NCBI GenBank assembly: GCA_030656145.1 | Contig: JAUSOF010000051.1 | Span: forward strand, 1 to 64,000 | DNA: 64,000 bases | Direction of reading: 5' to 3' | Source of the DNA: Pseudomonas sp. | GTDB lineage: Bacteria; Pseudomonadota; Gammaproteobacteria; Pseudomonadales; Pseudomonadaceae | Part shown: positions 47,244 to 55,832 of the stretch, in pieces | How the letters are laid out: every line of letters begins with the position of its first letter | How positions within the stretch are numbered: position 1 is the first letter of the stretch | Program-made: the position numbers and the translations under genes | Notes under the pieces: model-generated | Seen by the model: the letters and a program-made list of their open reading frames with translations, nothing else | What the model was told of the DNA's origin: nothing | Database searches by the model: none

Positions 47244-48893
47244 ATGCAGCAGAGCAGCGCTGTGGTGTTACCGGCTGTCATGAGTTCTTGGCGTGGTCTG
47301 GGCTTGTGGAACTTCTACTTCATCACCAAGCTGGTTTTACTCTGGTACGGGCAGCTTAATTTTCATGCCCTTGAGAATCTTGCGTTCGCCGCTTTCCTGC
47401 TATTTCCTTTGCCGCCGCAATGGCTGCATCGGCTGCGCCATGTGCTCGCCATTCCGCTGGGTGTTGCCCTTTACTATTACGACAGCTGGCTGCCGCCGTT
47501 CAATCGCCTGCTCGCCAACTCCGCGCAGGTCAGTCAGTTCAGTGCGGACTATATGCTTGAGCTGGCAGGGCGCTTCATCAATCCGACCTGGCTAGCCGTG
47601 GGGCTGATCCTGCTGGTCGGCTACCTGTTCGTCAGCCAGTGGCTCCGGGTGACCAGTTTTACGGTGGCGACGCTGGTGCTGGTGCTGGTGGTGGGCAATA
47701 CCCAGTTATTTGTGCCGCGGCAGGGGGTCGTGCCGGTGCTCATGTCGACAGCGGCAAGCAGCGCTCCGGTTGCTGGCGATGCGGCGCCGGTTGTGATCGA
47801 TGATGCTTTTCTGAACACCGCCCTGGACGACTTTTATGCGAGCCAGGGCCAGCAGGTTACGCAGTTCCCCGGTGCGCTGGCGGCCGATGCCGTACCCGTT
47901 GATGTGCTGATGTTGAATATCTGCTCCCTGGCCTGGGATGATCTTGAAGAGTCAGGCATGCGCCAACATCCACTGTGGGCGAAGATGGACATCCTCTTCG
48001 ATGACTTTAATTCCGCGGCCACCTACAGTGGCCCGGCAGTGCTGCGTTTGTTACGCGCCAGTTGCGGTCAGGCGTCGAATGCTGATCTGTATCGCCCTGG
48101 GGCCAAGCAATGTTTCCTGTTCGAAAACCTCAAACAGTTGGGTTATACCGACGGTTTACTGCTCAATCACACGGGTCGCTTTGACAACATGCTCGGTCTG
48201 CTGCGTGACGGTGGTCGCCTGCAAGCTGAGGCCAGCCCGTTCGGCGAATTACGCCCGGCATTGACCGGGTTCGACGGTTCGCCGATCTATCGCGATCGCG
48301 ATGTACTGACGCAGTGGTGGCAGCAGCGGCTGAGTTCCGGTTCGCCGCGTGAGGCGTTGTTCTACAACTCGATCACCTTGCACGATGGTAATCGGCGGTT
48401 GGACAAGGTTACGGGCAAGGCTGTCAGCGCAGACTATAAGGTCAGCCTAGGTCAGGTGCTGGATGATCTCGACAGTTTTATCGAGCATTTACAAGCATCT
48501 GCCAAGCCAGTACTGCTGGTCATCGTCGCCGAGCACGGTGCAGCCTTGCGTGGTGATCTGATGCAGGTCAAAGGCATGCGCGAGATTCCCAGTCCGACGG
48601 TTACCCACATTCCCGCCGGGGTCAAACTGATCAATGCCAAGGCGCAGTTGTCTCAGCGGCCGCTGCATATTCAGGCGCCGAGTAGCTATCAGGCCTTGTC
48701 TGAGCTGATTGCGCGGCTGGTCGATGGTGAGGCCTACCGCACTGCAGACTTCGACCTGCTTGGCGTGACTCGGGATCTACCGCAGCTGGACATGGTAGTC
48801 GCGGAGAACGAGGGCAGTGTGATGGTGCGCCTGCACAACGAGCATTACCTGCGCATGGAAAACCAAGGCTGGATGCCTTACCCGCAACGTTGA
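47244..48893 (+). CDS. bcsG: Cellulose phosphoethanolamine transferase BcsG
   Basis: A 549-residue inner-membrane enzyme that transfers phosphoethanolamine from phosphatidylethanolamine to cellulose. Four or five N-terminal helices (about residues 20-155) precede a periplasmic alkaline-phosphatase-like domain. By alignment from memory with E. coli BcsG, the zinc ligands Cys227 (LNICSL), Glu430 and His431 (AEHGAALRGD) and the nucleophile Ser262 (TYSGPA) are all conserved with the same spacing as E. coli Cys243, Ser278, Glu442 and His443. The ATG at 47244 follows GGGGA; the TTG at 47223 is less likely. It is convergent with bcsC; bcsE and bcsF are not present nearby. Confidence 0.94.
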   Translation: MQQSSAVVLPAVMSSWRGLGLWNFYFITKLVLLWYGQLNFHALENLAFAAFLLFPLPPQWLHRLRHVLAIPLGVALYYYDSWLPPFNRLLANSAQVSQFSADYMLELAGRFINPTWLAVGLILLVGYLFVSQWLRVTSFTVATLVLVLVVGNTQLFVPRQGVVPVLMSTAASSAPVAGDAAPVVIDDAFLNTALDDFYASQGQQVTQFPGALAADAVPVDVLMLNICSLAWDDLEESGMRQHPLWAKMDILFDDFNSAATYSGPAVLRLLRASCGQASNADLYRPGAKQCFLFENLKQLGYTDGLLLNHTGRFDNMLGLLRDGGRLQAEASPFGELRPALTGFDGSPIYRDRDVLTQWWQQRLSSGSPREALFYNSITLHDGNRRLDKVTGKAVSADYKVSLGQVLDDLDSFIEHLQASAKPVLLVIVAEHGAALRGDLMQVKGMREIPSPTVTHIPAGVKLINAKAQLSQRPLHIQAPSSYQALSELIARLVDGEAYRTADFDLLGVTRDLPQLDMVVAENEGSVMVRLHNEHYLRMENQGWMPYPQR

Positions 48894-49031
48894 AAATACG
48901 AGGCGTGAGGTAAGGCTGCTGCAGGAACACAGGAGACGTCTGCTGGGTTACGCGGCGCGCCATGATGGCGGTGCCTGATGCCTCTGTGCTTGGCGCCGCT
49001 AACCCGCCTACACGGTTTTATGGTTGTGCTG

Positions 49032-49063
49032 AAGCCCGCGTCACTGCCGTGATGCGGGCTTTG
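49032..49063. terminator. Bidirectional terminator between bcsG and bcsC
   Basis: AGCCCGC-g-TCAC and GTGA-t-GCGGGCT form a stem with one G-T mismatch, flanked by a short A-run and TTT. It lies between the two convergent cellulose transcripts. Confidence 0.75.
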
Positions 49064-49078
49064 TGCCGTTGCAGTGGT

Positions 49079-52000
49079 TCAATTGAACTGGGCGTATTCC
49101 TCCAGCGGCTCCAGAGGCATCTTCAGGTCGCCATCCCAGGGGGCGAAGCTGTAGCGTAGATAGAGCAGGGCGCCGCGTGGCTCGTAGTCGCTGCCGACCG
49201 AGCGCTCCATGCCGAGCATGCCGCCCACAAACCAGTTCGGGGTCAGTCGCCGTTCTGCCGAGAAACTGAAGCGGTAACTGAATCCGTCGCTGCGTCCGCC
49301 CTGGAAAATCGGGTTGCCGGCTTCGCTTTGCAAGTCGCGGCGGGTCGGGAAATAGGGCGAGTCGTCGTTGCGCGACCAGGAAAAACCTGTCGATGCCTCG
49401 GCATAGATCGACCAGTCACCCCAGCGCTGGGCATAGTTGATCGGCACCGAGAGCGAGCGGTATTGCTGTGGGCTGTAATAACCGCCATGGCCGAGGGTAT
49501 AGCCGCTGAGGTCTTTCTTGTAGTGCCAGTACATGGCATTGCCGCCGATCCGCAGGCGCCGATCCGGCTCGTCGATGATTCGGAAGTAGACCCCGGCCAT
49601 CAACCGGTAGCGGTCGTTGTCCTCGACGTTCTTGCCCGTCAGGCGATGTGCCTGCAGGCTCGACCAGATCCCATAACTGCCGCCCTCGTCGTAGCTCAGG
49701 CCCAGGCGAACGCCGTTGCTGCGTACGCCGCCCCAGGTTTCACCGGTGCGCGGATCCTCGGTACCGGCGAAGGACAGAAGCGAATTGTTCAGGGCGCGGC
49801 GCGAGACGTCCAGGGTCCAGCCGAGCTTGGCCAGGTCGCCTCTGATGCGGATGCCACCGACCACATCCTCTACCGGGAAACCCAGTGGTGTGGTGCCGAT
49901 GTCCCACTCCAGGCGTTTGCTGCGCCAGCCAATGGCCAGTGCAGTGCCTGCTTCGCGCTGGTGACGATCGCCGCGATCGCAGGCTTCGCCGCGTTGCTGG
50001 CAGATGAGCACGCTGGCGAAGTCATCGGCGTCGAGCAGGCTGTCAAAGCTACCGCTGTCCATGGTCACCTGCTCGGCGCGCAGGAAGCCCCGACCGCTGC
50101 CCAGCGGTTGCGCCACTTCGGCAATCAGGTAGCCGGCCTGCAGATCGGAGAAACCGGGTGTGCCTTGGCTTTCCAGGTAGCTGTATTGCACGGTGGCGGT
50201 GGGCGCCTGGTGCAGGTAGAGCTCGGCCGAGTCGTTGCGAATGCTGCGTCTGAGCCAGTCATCTTCGTCATTGCTGCGGGTGCTGCGGGTGAATGCCAGG
50301 GTATCTTCCGGCGCCAGGGCGATGCCGCTGCTGCGCATGGCTTCGCGGTAGGCCGCCAATGCCTCTTGTGGCTGGCCGCCGGCCAGGGCCAGGCGGCCGC
50401 TGTCGCGCCAGATCCAGGGGTCCTGCGGGGCAGCGAGACGAGCCTGGATCATCGCTTGCTCGGCCTTGGTCTGCTCGCCGAGTTGCAGCCAGAGATTGGC
50501 GATACGCCGCTGCTGGCTGGGTGAAGGGGTGGCAGGGGCAAACGCATCGAGGCGTTGCTGAACATCGGTATCGCGACGCTGCTGGGCCAGCTCGATCAGG
50601 CTGAGTTCGGCTTCGCTGTTGTGCGGTTCGAGTTGCTGAGCCAGCCGGTACTGACGCTCTGCCTCTGCTCGGTTGCCGCGCTGTGCGGCCCATTCGCCGA
50701 GCGTCAGGGGGATGGCAACCTCCTCTGGAAAGTGGCGTTGCTGCACCTTGAGGTAGTCGCTGGCCGCATGCTCACGGCCCTGGGCGTGCAGCGTGCGGGC
50801 ATTATCCATGGTCTGGCCGAAGCGCAAGCGCCGATCCAGGGTGCGCATACTATCGTCCCACTTGGCACTGGGGACCTTGGCCAGGCTGTCCAGGGCTTGC
50901 TGAGGGCGATCCTGGCTGGCCAGAAACAAGCTGTGGGCATAGCGTGCGGCCGGATTGTAAGGCGCGCGCAGCAACAGGCCGGTAAAACTCTGCTCGGCGG
51001 CCGGGTCATCGAGTTGCACCCGGGCCTTGGCCAGGTCATAGGCGATCCAGGGGTTGTCCGGTTGCAGGCGCAAGGCCTGCTCGAGCAGGTGCTTGGCGGT
51101 GGCCCAGCGTTGTTGGTCGGCGTGTTGTTGGGCCTGGGTTACCAGCTGGGCAGCCTGCAGGCGGTTCAACTCGGGTTCGAAGCGTTGGCGCTGGTCGGCC
51201 GGTAAGGTGGCGATGATTTCCCGCGCGCGTTCGGGTTGGCTGGCGCTATAGAGATTGATCAGGCCGCGTTTGGCCGAGAGATTGTTGCGATCGCGAGTAA
51301 GCGCCGCCTGGTAATGGCGTTCGGCGCCAGCCATGTCGTTGCGCCTGGCCTGGATATGGCCAAGGCCGTTGAGGGGTTCGGGGGCGTTGGACTTGAGTGT
51401 GGCCGCCTGCTGGTAAAGCTGCGCGGCGCGCTCGAGCTGACCTTGCTCAGCGGCGACTTCGGCCTCCTTGAGGGTGGCCCAGAAGCGTGATTCAGCGATC
51501 AGGGTTTGCCACTTGCCCAGCGTGTCGATGTTTTCCTCGTGGCTGCGGGCCTGTTCGTACAGGGCCAGGGCGTCCTGTTGCCGCCCTTGGCGCTGGCGCA
51601 GCAGACCCAGCGCCCCAAGGGTTTGTGCATCCGTCGGAAAACCCTTGAGTGCCAGTTGCAGGTCACGCTCGATGGCCGGGTAGGCCTGTGAACCGCTTTC
51701 GAGCTTGCTCAGGGCGCGCTGCTTGGCCTGGAAGGAGGGGTTGCCGAGCAACGCTTCCTGTTCGGCCAAAGATTGTCTGGCGATCTCGTCGGCCTCGGGG
51801 TATTGCGTGAGGTAGCGGCGCCAGAGGGCGGCGCTGTGTTCATTGACGGGGAGCCGTTCGAGTCGGTCTTGCCAGACGCTGGCAACGCCCGCGCGGGCAT
51901 AGGGGTCGCTGGCCAACTGCTCCAGATCGGCATGGGCCGCCTCGCTATACGGGTCGCGCGCCAGTCGCTGCCTGGCCAGGGCCAGGCGAAAATTACTGCT

Positions 52001-52528
52001 GTAGGGGTATTGCTCAACCAGATGTTCCAGACCGTGCAGAGCACGGATTTGGCCTTGCGGGGTATTGGCCAGGGTCTGCCAGTACTCGAGCGCATGATCG
52101 CTACTGGGAAAACCGGGCTTGAACAGGCTGTCGTAAATCGCCAGCGCTTCCTCGGGGCGCCCCGCACGCGCCAGCAGGCGAGCCTGCTGCAGGCGTTGCT
52201 TGGCCTCGGGCTCGTTGATTGCCAAGTGCAGGCGGGCCAGTACCAGGGGCTCGCTGTCGGGTGCACTGCGGTTCAGGTGTTCGAGAGTGGCCTCGGCCTC
52301 AGTCAGTTGATTCTTGCGCACTTGCAGGCGAATCAATGCCGCCAGGCCGTCGGGGTCGTCGGGGTTGAGCTTGAACAGTCGGTAGAGGCTTTCTTCGATC
52401 AACTCCACCTTGTTGCGGGACTCCCCGGCGCGTACCTGCTCCAGCAATTGCAAGCGGACACCGCTGACGTCGACGGCATGAATACTGGTGCTCAGCAGCA
52501 GTAAGGCAAACGGTAGGTGCCTGGTCAT
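49079..52528 (-). CDS. bcsC: Cellulose synthesis outer-membrane protein BcsC
   Basis: A 1149-residue protein that carries the glucan through the periplasm and outer membrane. A signal peptide (1-20) is followed by a long TPR superhelix to about residue 790 (recurring alpha-helix pairs such as ALALYEQARSHEENIDTLGKW and AERHYQAALTRDRNNLSAKRG) and a C-terminal BCSC_C beta-barrel (about 800-1149) ending LEPLEEYAQFN. Length agrees with E. coli BcsC (about 1157). The ATG at 52528 overlaps the bcsZ stop by ATGA, like the other junctions in the operon; the long upstream frame to 52957 is inside bcsZ. It is the last gene of the operon. Confidence 0.95.
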   Translation of the reverse strand: MTRHLPFALLLLSTSIHAVDVSGVRLQLLEQVRAGESRNKVELIEESLYRLFKLNPDDPDGLAALIRLQVRKNQLTEAEATLEHLNRSAPDSEPLVLARLHLAINEPEAKQRLQQARLLARAGRPEEALAIYDSLFKPGFPSSDHALEYWQTLANTPQGQIRALHGLEHLVEQYPYSSNFRLALARQRLARDPYSEAAHADLEQLASDPYARAGVASVWQDRLERLPVNEHSAALWRRYLTQYPEADEIARQSLAEQEALLGNPSFQAKQRALSKLESGSQAYPAIERDLQLALKGFPTDAQTLGALGLLRQRQGRQQDALALYEQARSHEENIDTLGKWQTLIAESRFWATLKEAEVAAEQGQLERAAQLYQQAATLKSNAPEPLNGLGHIQARRNDMAGAERHYQAALTRDRNNLSAKRGLINLYSASQPERAREIIATLPADQRQRFEPELNRLQAAQLVTQAQQHADQQRWATAKHLLEQALRLQPDNPWIAYDLAKARVQLDDPAAEQSFTGLLLRAPYNPAARYAHSLFLASQDRPQQALDSLAKVPSAKWDDSMRTLDRRLRFGQTMDNARTLHAQGREHAASDYLKVQQRHFPEEVAIPLTLGEWAAQRGNRAEAERQYRLAQQLEPHNSEAELSLIELAQQRRDTDVQQRLDAFAPATPSPSQQRRIANLWLQLGEQTKAEQAMIQARLAAPQDPWIWRDSGRLALAGGQPQEALAAYREAMRSSGIALAPEDTLAFTRSTRSNDEDDWLRRSIRNDSAELYLHQAPTATVQYSYLESQGTPGFSDLQAGYLIAEVAQPLGSGRGFLRAEQVTMDSGSFDSLLDADDFASVLICQQRGEACDRGDRHQREAGTALAIGWRSKRLEWDIGTTPLGFPVEDVVGGIRIRGDLAKLGWTLDVSRRALNNSLLSFAGTEDPRTGETWGGVRSNGVRLGLSYDEGGSYGIWSSLQAHRLTGKNVEDNDRYRLMAGVYFRIIDEPDRRLRIGGNAMYWHYKKDLSGYTLGHGGYYSPQQYRSLSVPINYAQRWGDWSIYAEASTGFSWSRNDDSPYFPTRRDLQSEAGNPIFQGGRSDGFSYRFSFSAERRLTPNWFVGGMLGMERSVGSDYEPRGALLYLRYSFAPWDGDLKMPLEPLEEYAQFN

Positions 52529-53619
52529 GAGCATTCCTCTAATGACTGTGGTTGCAATGCTCCGTGTGACGAGAAGCGATAGCGCCCATCGCTCCAGCCT
52601 TGGCCGAACAAACCCAGTACATGGTCGTAGTAGGCGTCTGCTTGCAGAGGTTCTGCAGCCAGGCGAGCCAGTTGTTGTTGCAGCAAGTGCGGCTCTGCGG
52701 CTCTGCTGAGTAAGGGCAGAAGCGCCGCAGAGAATCCCGGAGGTCCATACCCTTCGGCAGTGCCGGCGAGGCTGTCGACGCGCAAGGGCGGGAGGCCATG
52801 CTGCTGGAGGTAGCGCAGCATCGGCTGGAAGTGTTGGGTCAGGTTGGCGGTTGGCTCCTGCATGCCTGCCCACAGGTAGACGCGGATGGCATCGTAGCTG
52901 CCTTGCCAGCCACTCTTGGCCGAGGCCTGCCATTGTCCGTTGCGCCACTCGACCCAATCTGGGGCGAAGCCGCGGGCGCTGGTTTGTTCGAGCATGCGTT
53001 GTGTGGGTTCGAGCATCGCCGCCCAGATGCTGTCCGGGTAGTGGTGGGCGAAGCTGTGCAGCAAGGGCAGCGGGGAATAGCTGGGATTGAGGGTCCAGTG
53101 GTCCTGACCGCTAAAACCTTCTGTTCCTGGCAGCAGCAGTGGCCCGAGTTGCGGCAGTTGGGCGACCTCGTACTGCTGGATCAGGGTCAATTGCCGGGCT
53201 GACAGGCGTGAATAATCGGCCTGCTGCCAGAGTCTGCCGGCTTCCTGCAGGCTATAGGCTAGCCAGAGGTCGGCGTCTGCCGCCGAGTTGGCGTCGAGCA
53301 CCTGCCATTGGTCGTCTGGGTTGCGTCCCCAGAGCCAGGCTGGCAGGTGCCGTTGCAAATCGCCCTGGGCCAGGTTGTCTTCCAACCAGCGCAGCAGGCG
53401 CTCGAAGGACTGCCGATCGCCGGCTACCAGGGCGAAGAACAGGGCATAGGCCTGGCCTTCCGAGGTGGTGATCGAGCGCGGGTCGCTGCTGTCGATAACC
53501 CGCCCGCCGGTATCGACAAAACGTTGTTTGAACTGCTCCCACAATGGCCACTGGCAACCGGCATGCGCGACATTGCCGAGCGGCAAAAGGACTAACGGCA
53601 GGATCATCCAGGGTTTCAT
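52525..53619 (-). CDS. bcsZ: Periplasmic endo-1,4-beta-glucanase BcsZ (GH8)
   Basis: A 364-residue glycoside hydrolase family 8 cellulase that trims nascent cellulose in the periplasm and is needed for good fibre export. Signal peptide at 1-20 (ending NVAHA). The GH8 general acid is Glu54 in TTSEGQAYALFFAL, and the substrate-cleft WGRNPDD and DANSAADADLWLAYSL signature are clear. ATG at 53619 lies eight nt after the bcsB stop; the longer frame to 53769 lies inside bcsB. Overlaps bcsC by ATGA. Confidence 0.95.
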   Translation of the reverse strand: MKPWMILPLVLLPLGNVAHAGCQWPLWEQFKQRFVDTGGRVIDSSDPRSITTSEGQAYALFFALVAGDRQSFERLLRWLEDNLAQGDLQRHLPAWLWGRNPDDQWQVLDANSAADADLWLAYSLQEAGRLWQQADYSRLSARQLTLIQQYEVAQLPQLGPLLLPGTEGFSGQDHWTLNPSYSPLPLLHSFAHHYPDSIWAAMLEPTQRMLEQTSARGFAPDWVEWRNGQWQASAKSGWQGSYDAIRVYLWAGMQEPTANLTQHFQPMLRYLQQHGLPPLRVDSLAGTAEGYGPPGFSAALLPLLSRAAEPHLLQQQLARLAAEPLQADAYYDHVLGLFGQGWSDGRYRFSSHGALQPQSLEECS

Positions 53620-53627
53620 AACCCACC

Positions 53628-55832
53628 TCAGACTGGAGCTTGCAGTCGGCGTTTGGCCAGCAAGCTCAGGGCGCTGAACATCACGCTGGCAATCAGTACG
53701 GCGCTCAGCGAGGCCAGGATTATCAGGAACAGCAGGTGGTCGGCGAGGTGGTACCAGAGCAGCAGCCACCAGGGCAGGCTGCCGACATAGTAGGTGTCGC
53801 CAAGCATGGCGGTATCGATGTGTTCTCCGTGCATCAAGGTCACTGAACCGGCGATTCGGGCGCGGCGCTGGCTGTCGAGCAGATTCTGCTCGATCAGGCT
53901 GTAGCCGTTGGCGCCGCCCGCCATCAGTGCGACCACGCTGCGCTTATCGTCGAATGGCGACTTGAATCCGACCAGGGCTGCCAGATCGGTAGCCGCATCA
54001 CTGACCGGCGGGGGCGCTGCATTGCTGTCCGGGTGACTGAGACTGGCCGCGATCTGCGCACCAAGAGCGCCGAGTTCCGGGCCTTGCTCGTTGCTGAATG
54101 CTGGCGCAACGGCGCCAATCAGCAGTAGGTCACGCTGGCTTTGCGCCGCATCCAGCCAGTCGTTGCTGATACTTAGGCGAGTGGCGGGGTAGCCGGTGTA
54201 GGCACCTATCCGGCCAATGATCGCCAGCAGCAGTGACATCTCAGCCTGCTTTGGCGGGGATGGCATCAGTACCAGGGTTTGCGAGAGGTCGGCGACCCTG
54301 CTGTAGGGGTAACCGGTTTGCGCGAAGGCCTGCAGGTCAGGCATTGCCTTGTAGTGATGAAAGGCAGAAAAGTCGATGCTGGAGTCAGGGTCGATTGCCG
54401 CCTGGATGTTCATCGGCAGGCTGGTGGCGCAGTTGCTGGCATAGGCACAGCCGGGCAAGGCATTGAAGGTGAAGTTCATGCGCAGTTCGTTGTGTGGGCC
54501 AATGAGCTGTGCCGGCAGCATCAACCGCTTGCTGCCTGGGTGTTGTGTGAGCAGGGGCAGGTTCTGTTGGGCCAGACCGGCGATTCGTCCAGGCAGCGGA
54601 TCGTTGAGGGGAAAGGCCTGGACGAAATGATGGTTGATGCTGACGCTGAGCAGCGAGGAGTCCTGCTGCAAAGGTGGCGTATAGCGATAGCGCAGTTCCA
54701 GCGGCACCCCTGGGCTGCGCCAGATGAACAGGTCCGCGGGTACTCTCAGGCTAAGGCTCATCGGCGGTGGCACCAGGCCGCTCGCCTGCAATTGCATTGG
54801 GTTGTCGATCAGTTCGCTGAAGAGCGTGGGGCCATCGCTTTTCACCCAGTTGGGCGCATCATAGGGTTTTCTGGGCGGGACCTCAGGGAGGTTGCGCAGG
54901 GTGCTCGACGGCCCTTTCAGGCTGTTGCTACCCAGGGCAAGGCCGCGAGCGGCAGCCAGCACTTGCAGGTCATCCGCTCCCAGGACCAGTAGCAGTTTGG
55001 CGAAAGGTGCAGTGGGATGGTCGATGATGGCCAGCGTGGGTGCGCTGACCGCTGGGTAATCCTTGAGGAACGCCGGGCGTTGTTGGTTGCTGGCAAATAC
55101 CACCGCGGAACGGTTGGCCGGCAAGCCACCGAAAGAAACCGGGAAGGACGCACCGCGCCAATTGCTGTGGATCCCAAACCAGGAAGCGAGGACGGCGGCG
55201 GCGGTCTGTTGGACTGGGTTGGGTGCGCGGCTGAACACGAATGGCAACAGCAGGGGCGCCTTGTCACGGTGATCGAAGAATGGCTCTGGCAGAATCGCCA
55301 GATCGTTACTGACCTTGAGGCGCAGGACGTTGAGCTGCAATGCGCTCTTGGCGCTAAAGTCCAGCCACAGACTGGCGTGCATGGGGTCCTCGGGCGCACT
55401 GTCGTTGCTGCCCACTAACTCGAAGCGCAGGTGATTGAAGTCACGAATGAAACGGGTATCCAGCGCGAGAGTGCGTTTGACCTCCTGGCCAAGTTCTTCT
55501 TCGAGAATCGGCAGTACGCCCATCAGTTCGTCATTCAGGTACACCTTGACGTGGGAACGTTTGGCGTTCAGCGCCGGCGATGGGGTGTAGAACAGTTGCA
55601 GTTCGGCGCTACTGATCAGCTCATCACTGCGTACGCCGAACTCGGCGTAGAGCTGGCGCAACATGTTGCGCAGCAATAGTACGCCGGGTGAAGACAGCTC
55701 GCCGAGGCTCAGGCTGCGCTGGTAGGTGGCTGGCTGCGTCGGGTCATCCGGCGCAGTGGCGAAGGCACTGTTCGCGATCAGGATCGAGCTGATAAGCATG
55801 AACACGCAACGGGTAAAATACTGGATTTTCAT
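53628..55832 (-). CDS. bcsB: Cyclic-di-GMP-binding cellulose synthase subunit BcsB
   Basis: A 734-residue periplasmic, membrane-anchored subunit of the synthase that guides the glucan out of BcsA. A signal peptide (1-26), two CBD/flavodoxin-like repeats (FFDHRDKAPLLLPFVFSRAPNP; the TLVLMPSPP and GRIGAYTGYPATRLSI segments) and a C-terminal TM helix (about 700-725) with a basic tail match BcsB. Despite its old name it does not bind c-di-GMP itself; BcsA does. The ATG at 55832 overlaps the bcsA stop by ATGA. Confidence 0.94.
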   Translation of the reverse strand: MKIQYFTRCVFMLISSILIANSAFATAPDDPTQPATYQRSLSLGELSSPGVLLLRNMLRQLYAEFGVRSDELISSAELQLFYTPSPALNAKRSHVKVYLNDELMGVLPILEEELGQEVKRTLALDTRFIRDFNHLRFELVGSNDSAPEDPMHASLWLDFSAKSALQLNVLRLKVSNDLAILPEPFFDHRDKAPLLLPFVFSRAPNPVQQTAAAVLASWFGIHSNWRGASFPVSFGGLPANRSAVVFASNQQRPAFLKDYPAVSAPTLAIIDHPTAPFAKLLLVLGADDLQVLAAARGLALGSNSLKGPSSTLRNLPEVPPRKPYDAPNWVKSDGPTLFSELIDNPMQLQASGLVPPPMSLSLRVPADLFIWRSPGVPLELRYRYTPPLQQDSSLLSVSINHHFVQAFPLNDPLPGRIAGLAQQNLPLLTQHPGSKRLMLPAQLIGPHNELRMNFTFNALPGCAYASNCATSLPMNIQAAIDPDSSIDFSAFHHYKAMPDLQAFAQTGYPYSRVADLSQTLVLMPSPPKQAEMSLLLAIIGRIGAYTGYPATRLSISNDWLDAAQSQRDLLLIGAVAPAFSNEQGPELGALGAQIAASLSHPDSNAAPPPVSDAATDLAALVGFKSPFDDKRSVVALMAGGANGYSLIEQNLLDSQRRARIAGSVTLMHGEHIDTAMLGDTYYVGSLPWWLLLWYHLADHLLFLIILASLSAVLIASVMFSALSLLAKRRLQAPV

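Noticed and set aside
49328-50524. 398-residue open frame opposite bcsC
   Set aside because: Antisense to the BcsC barrel and TPR region, no domain seen.
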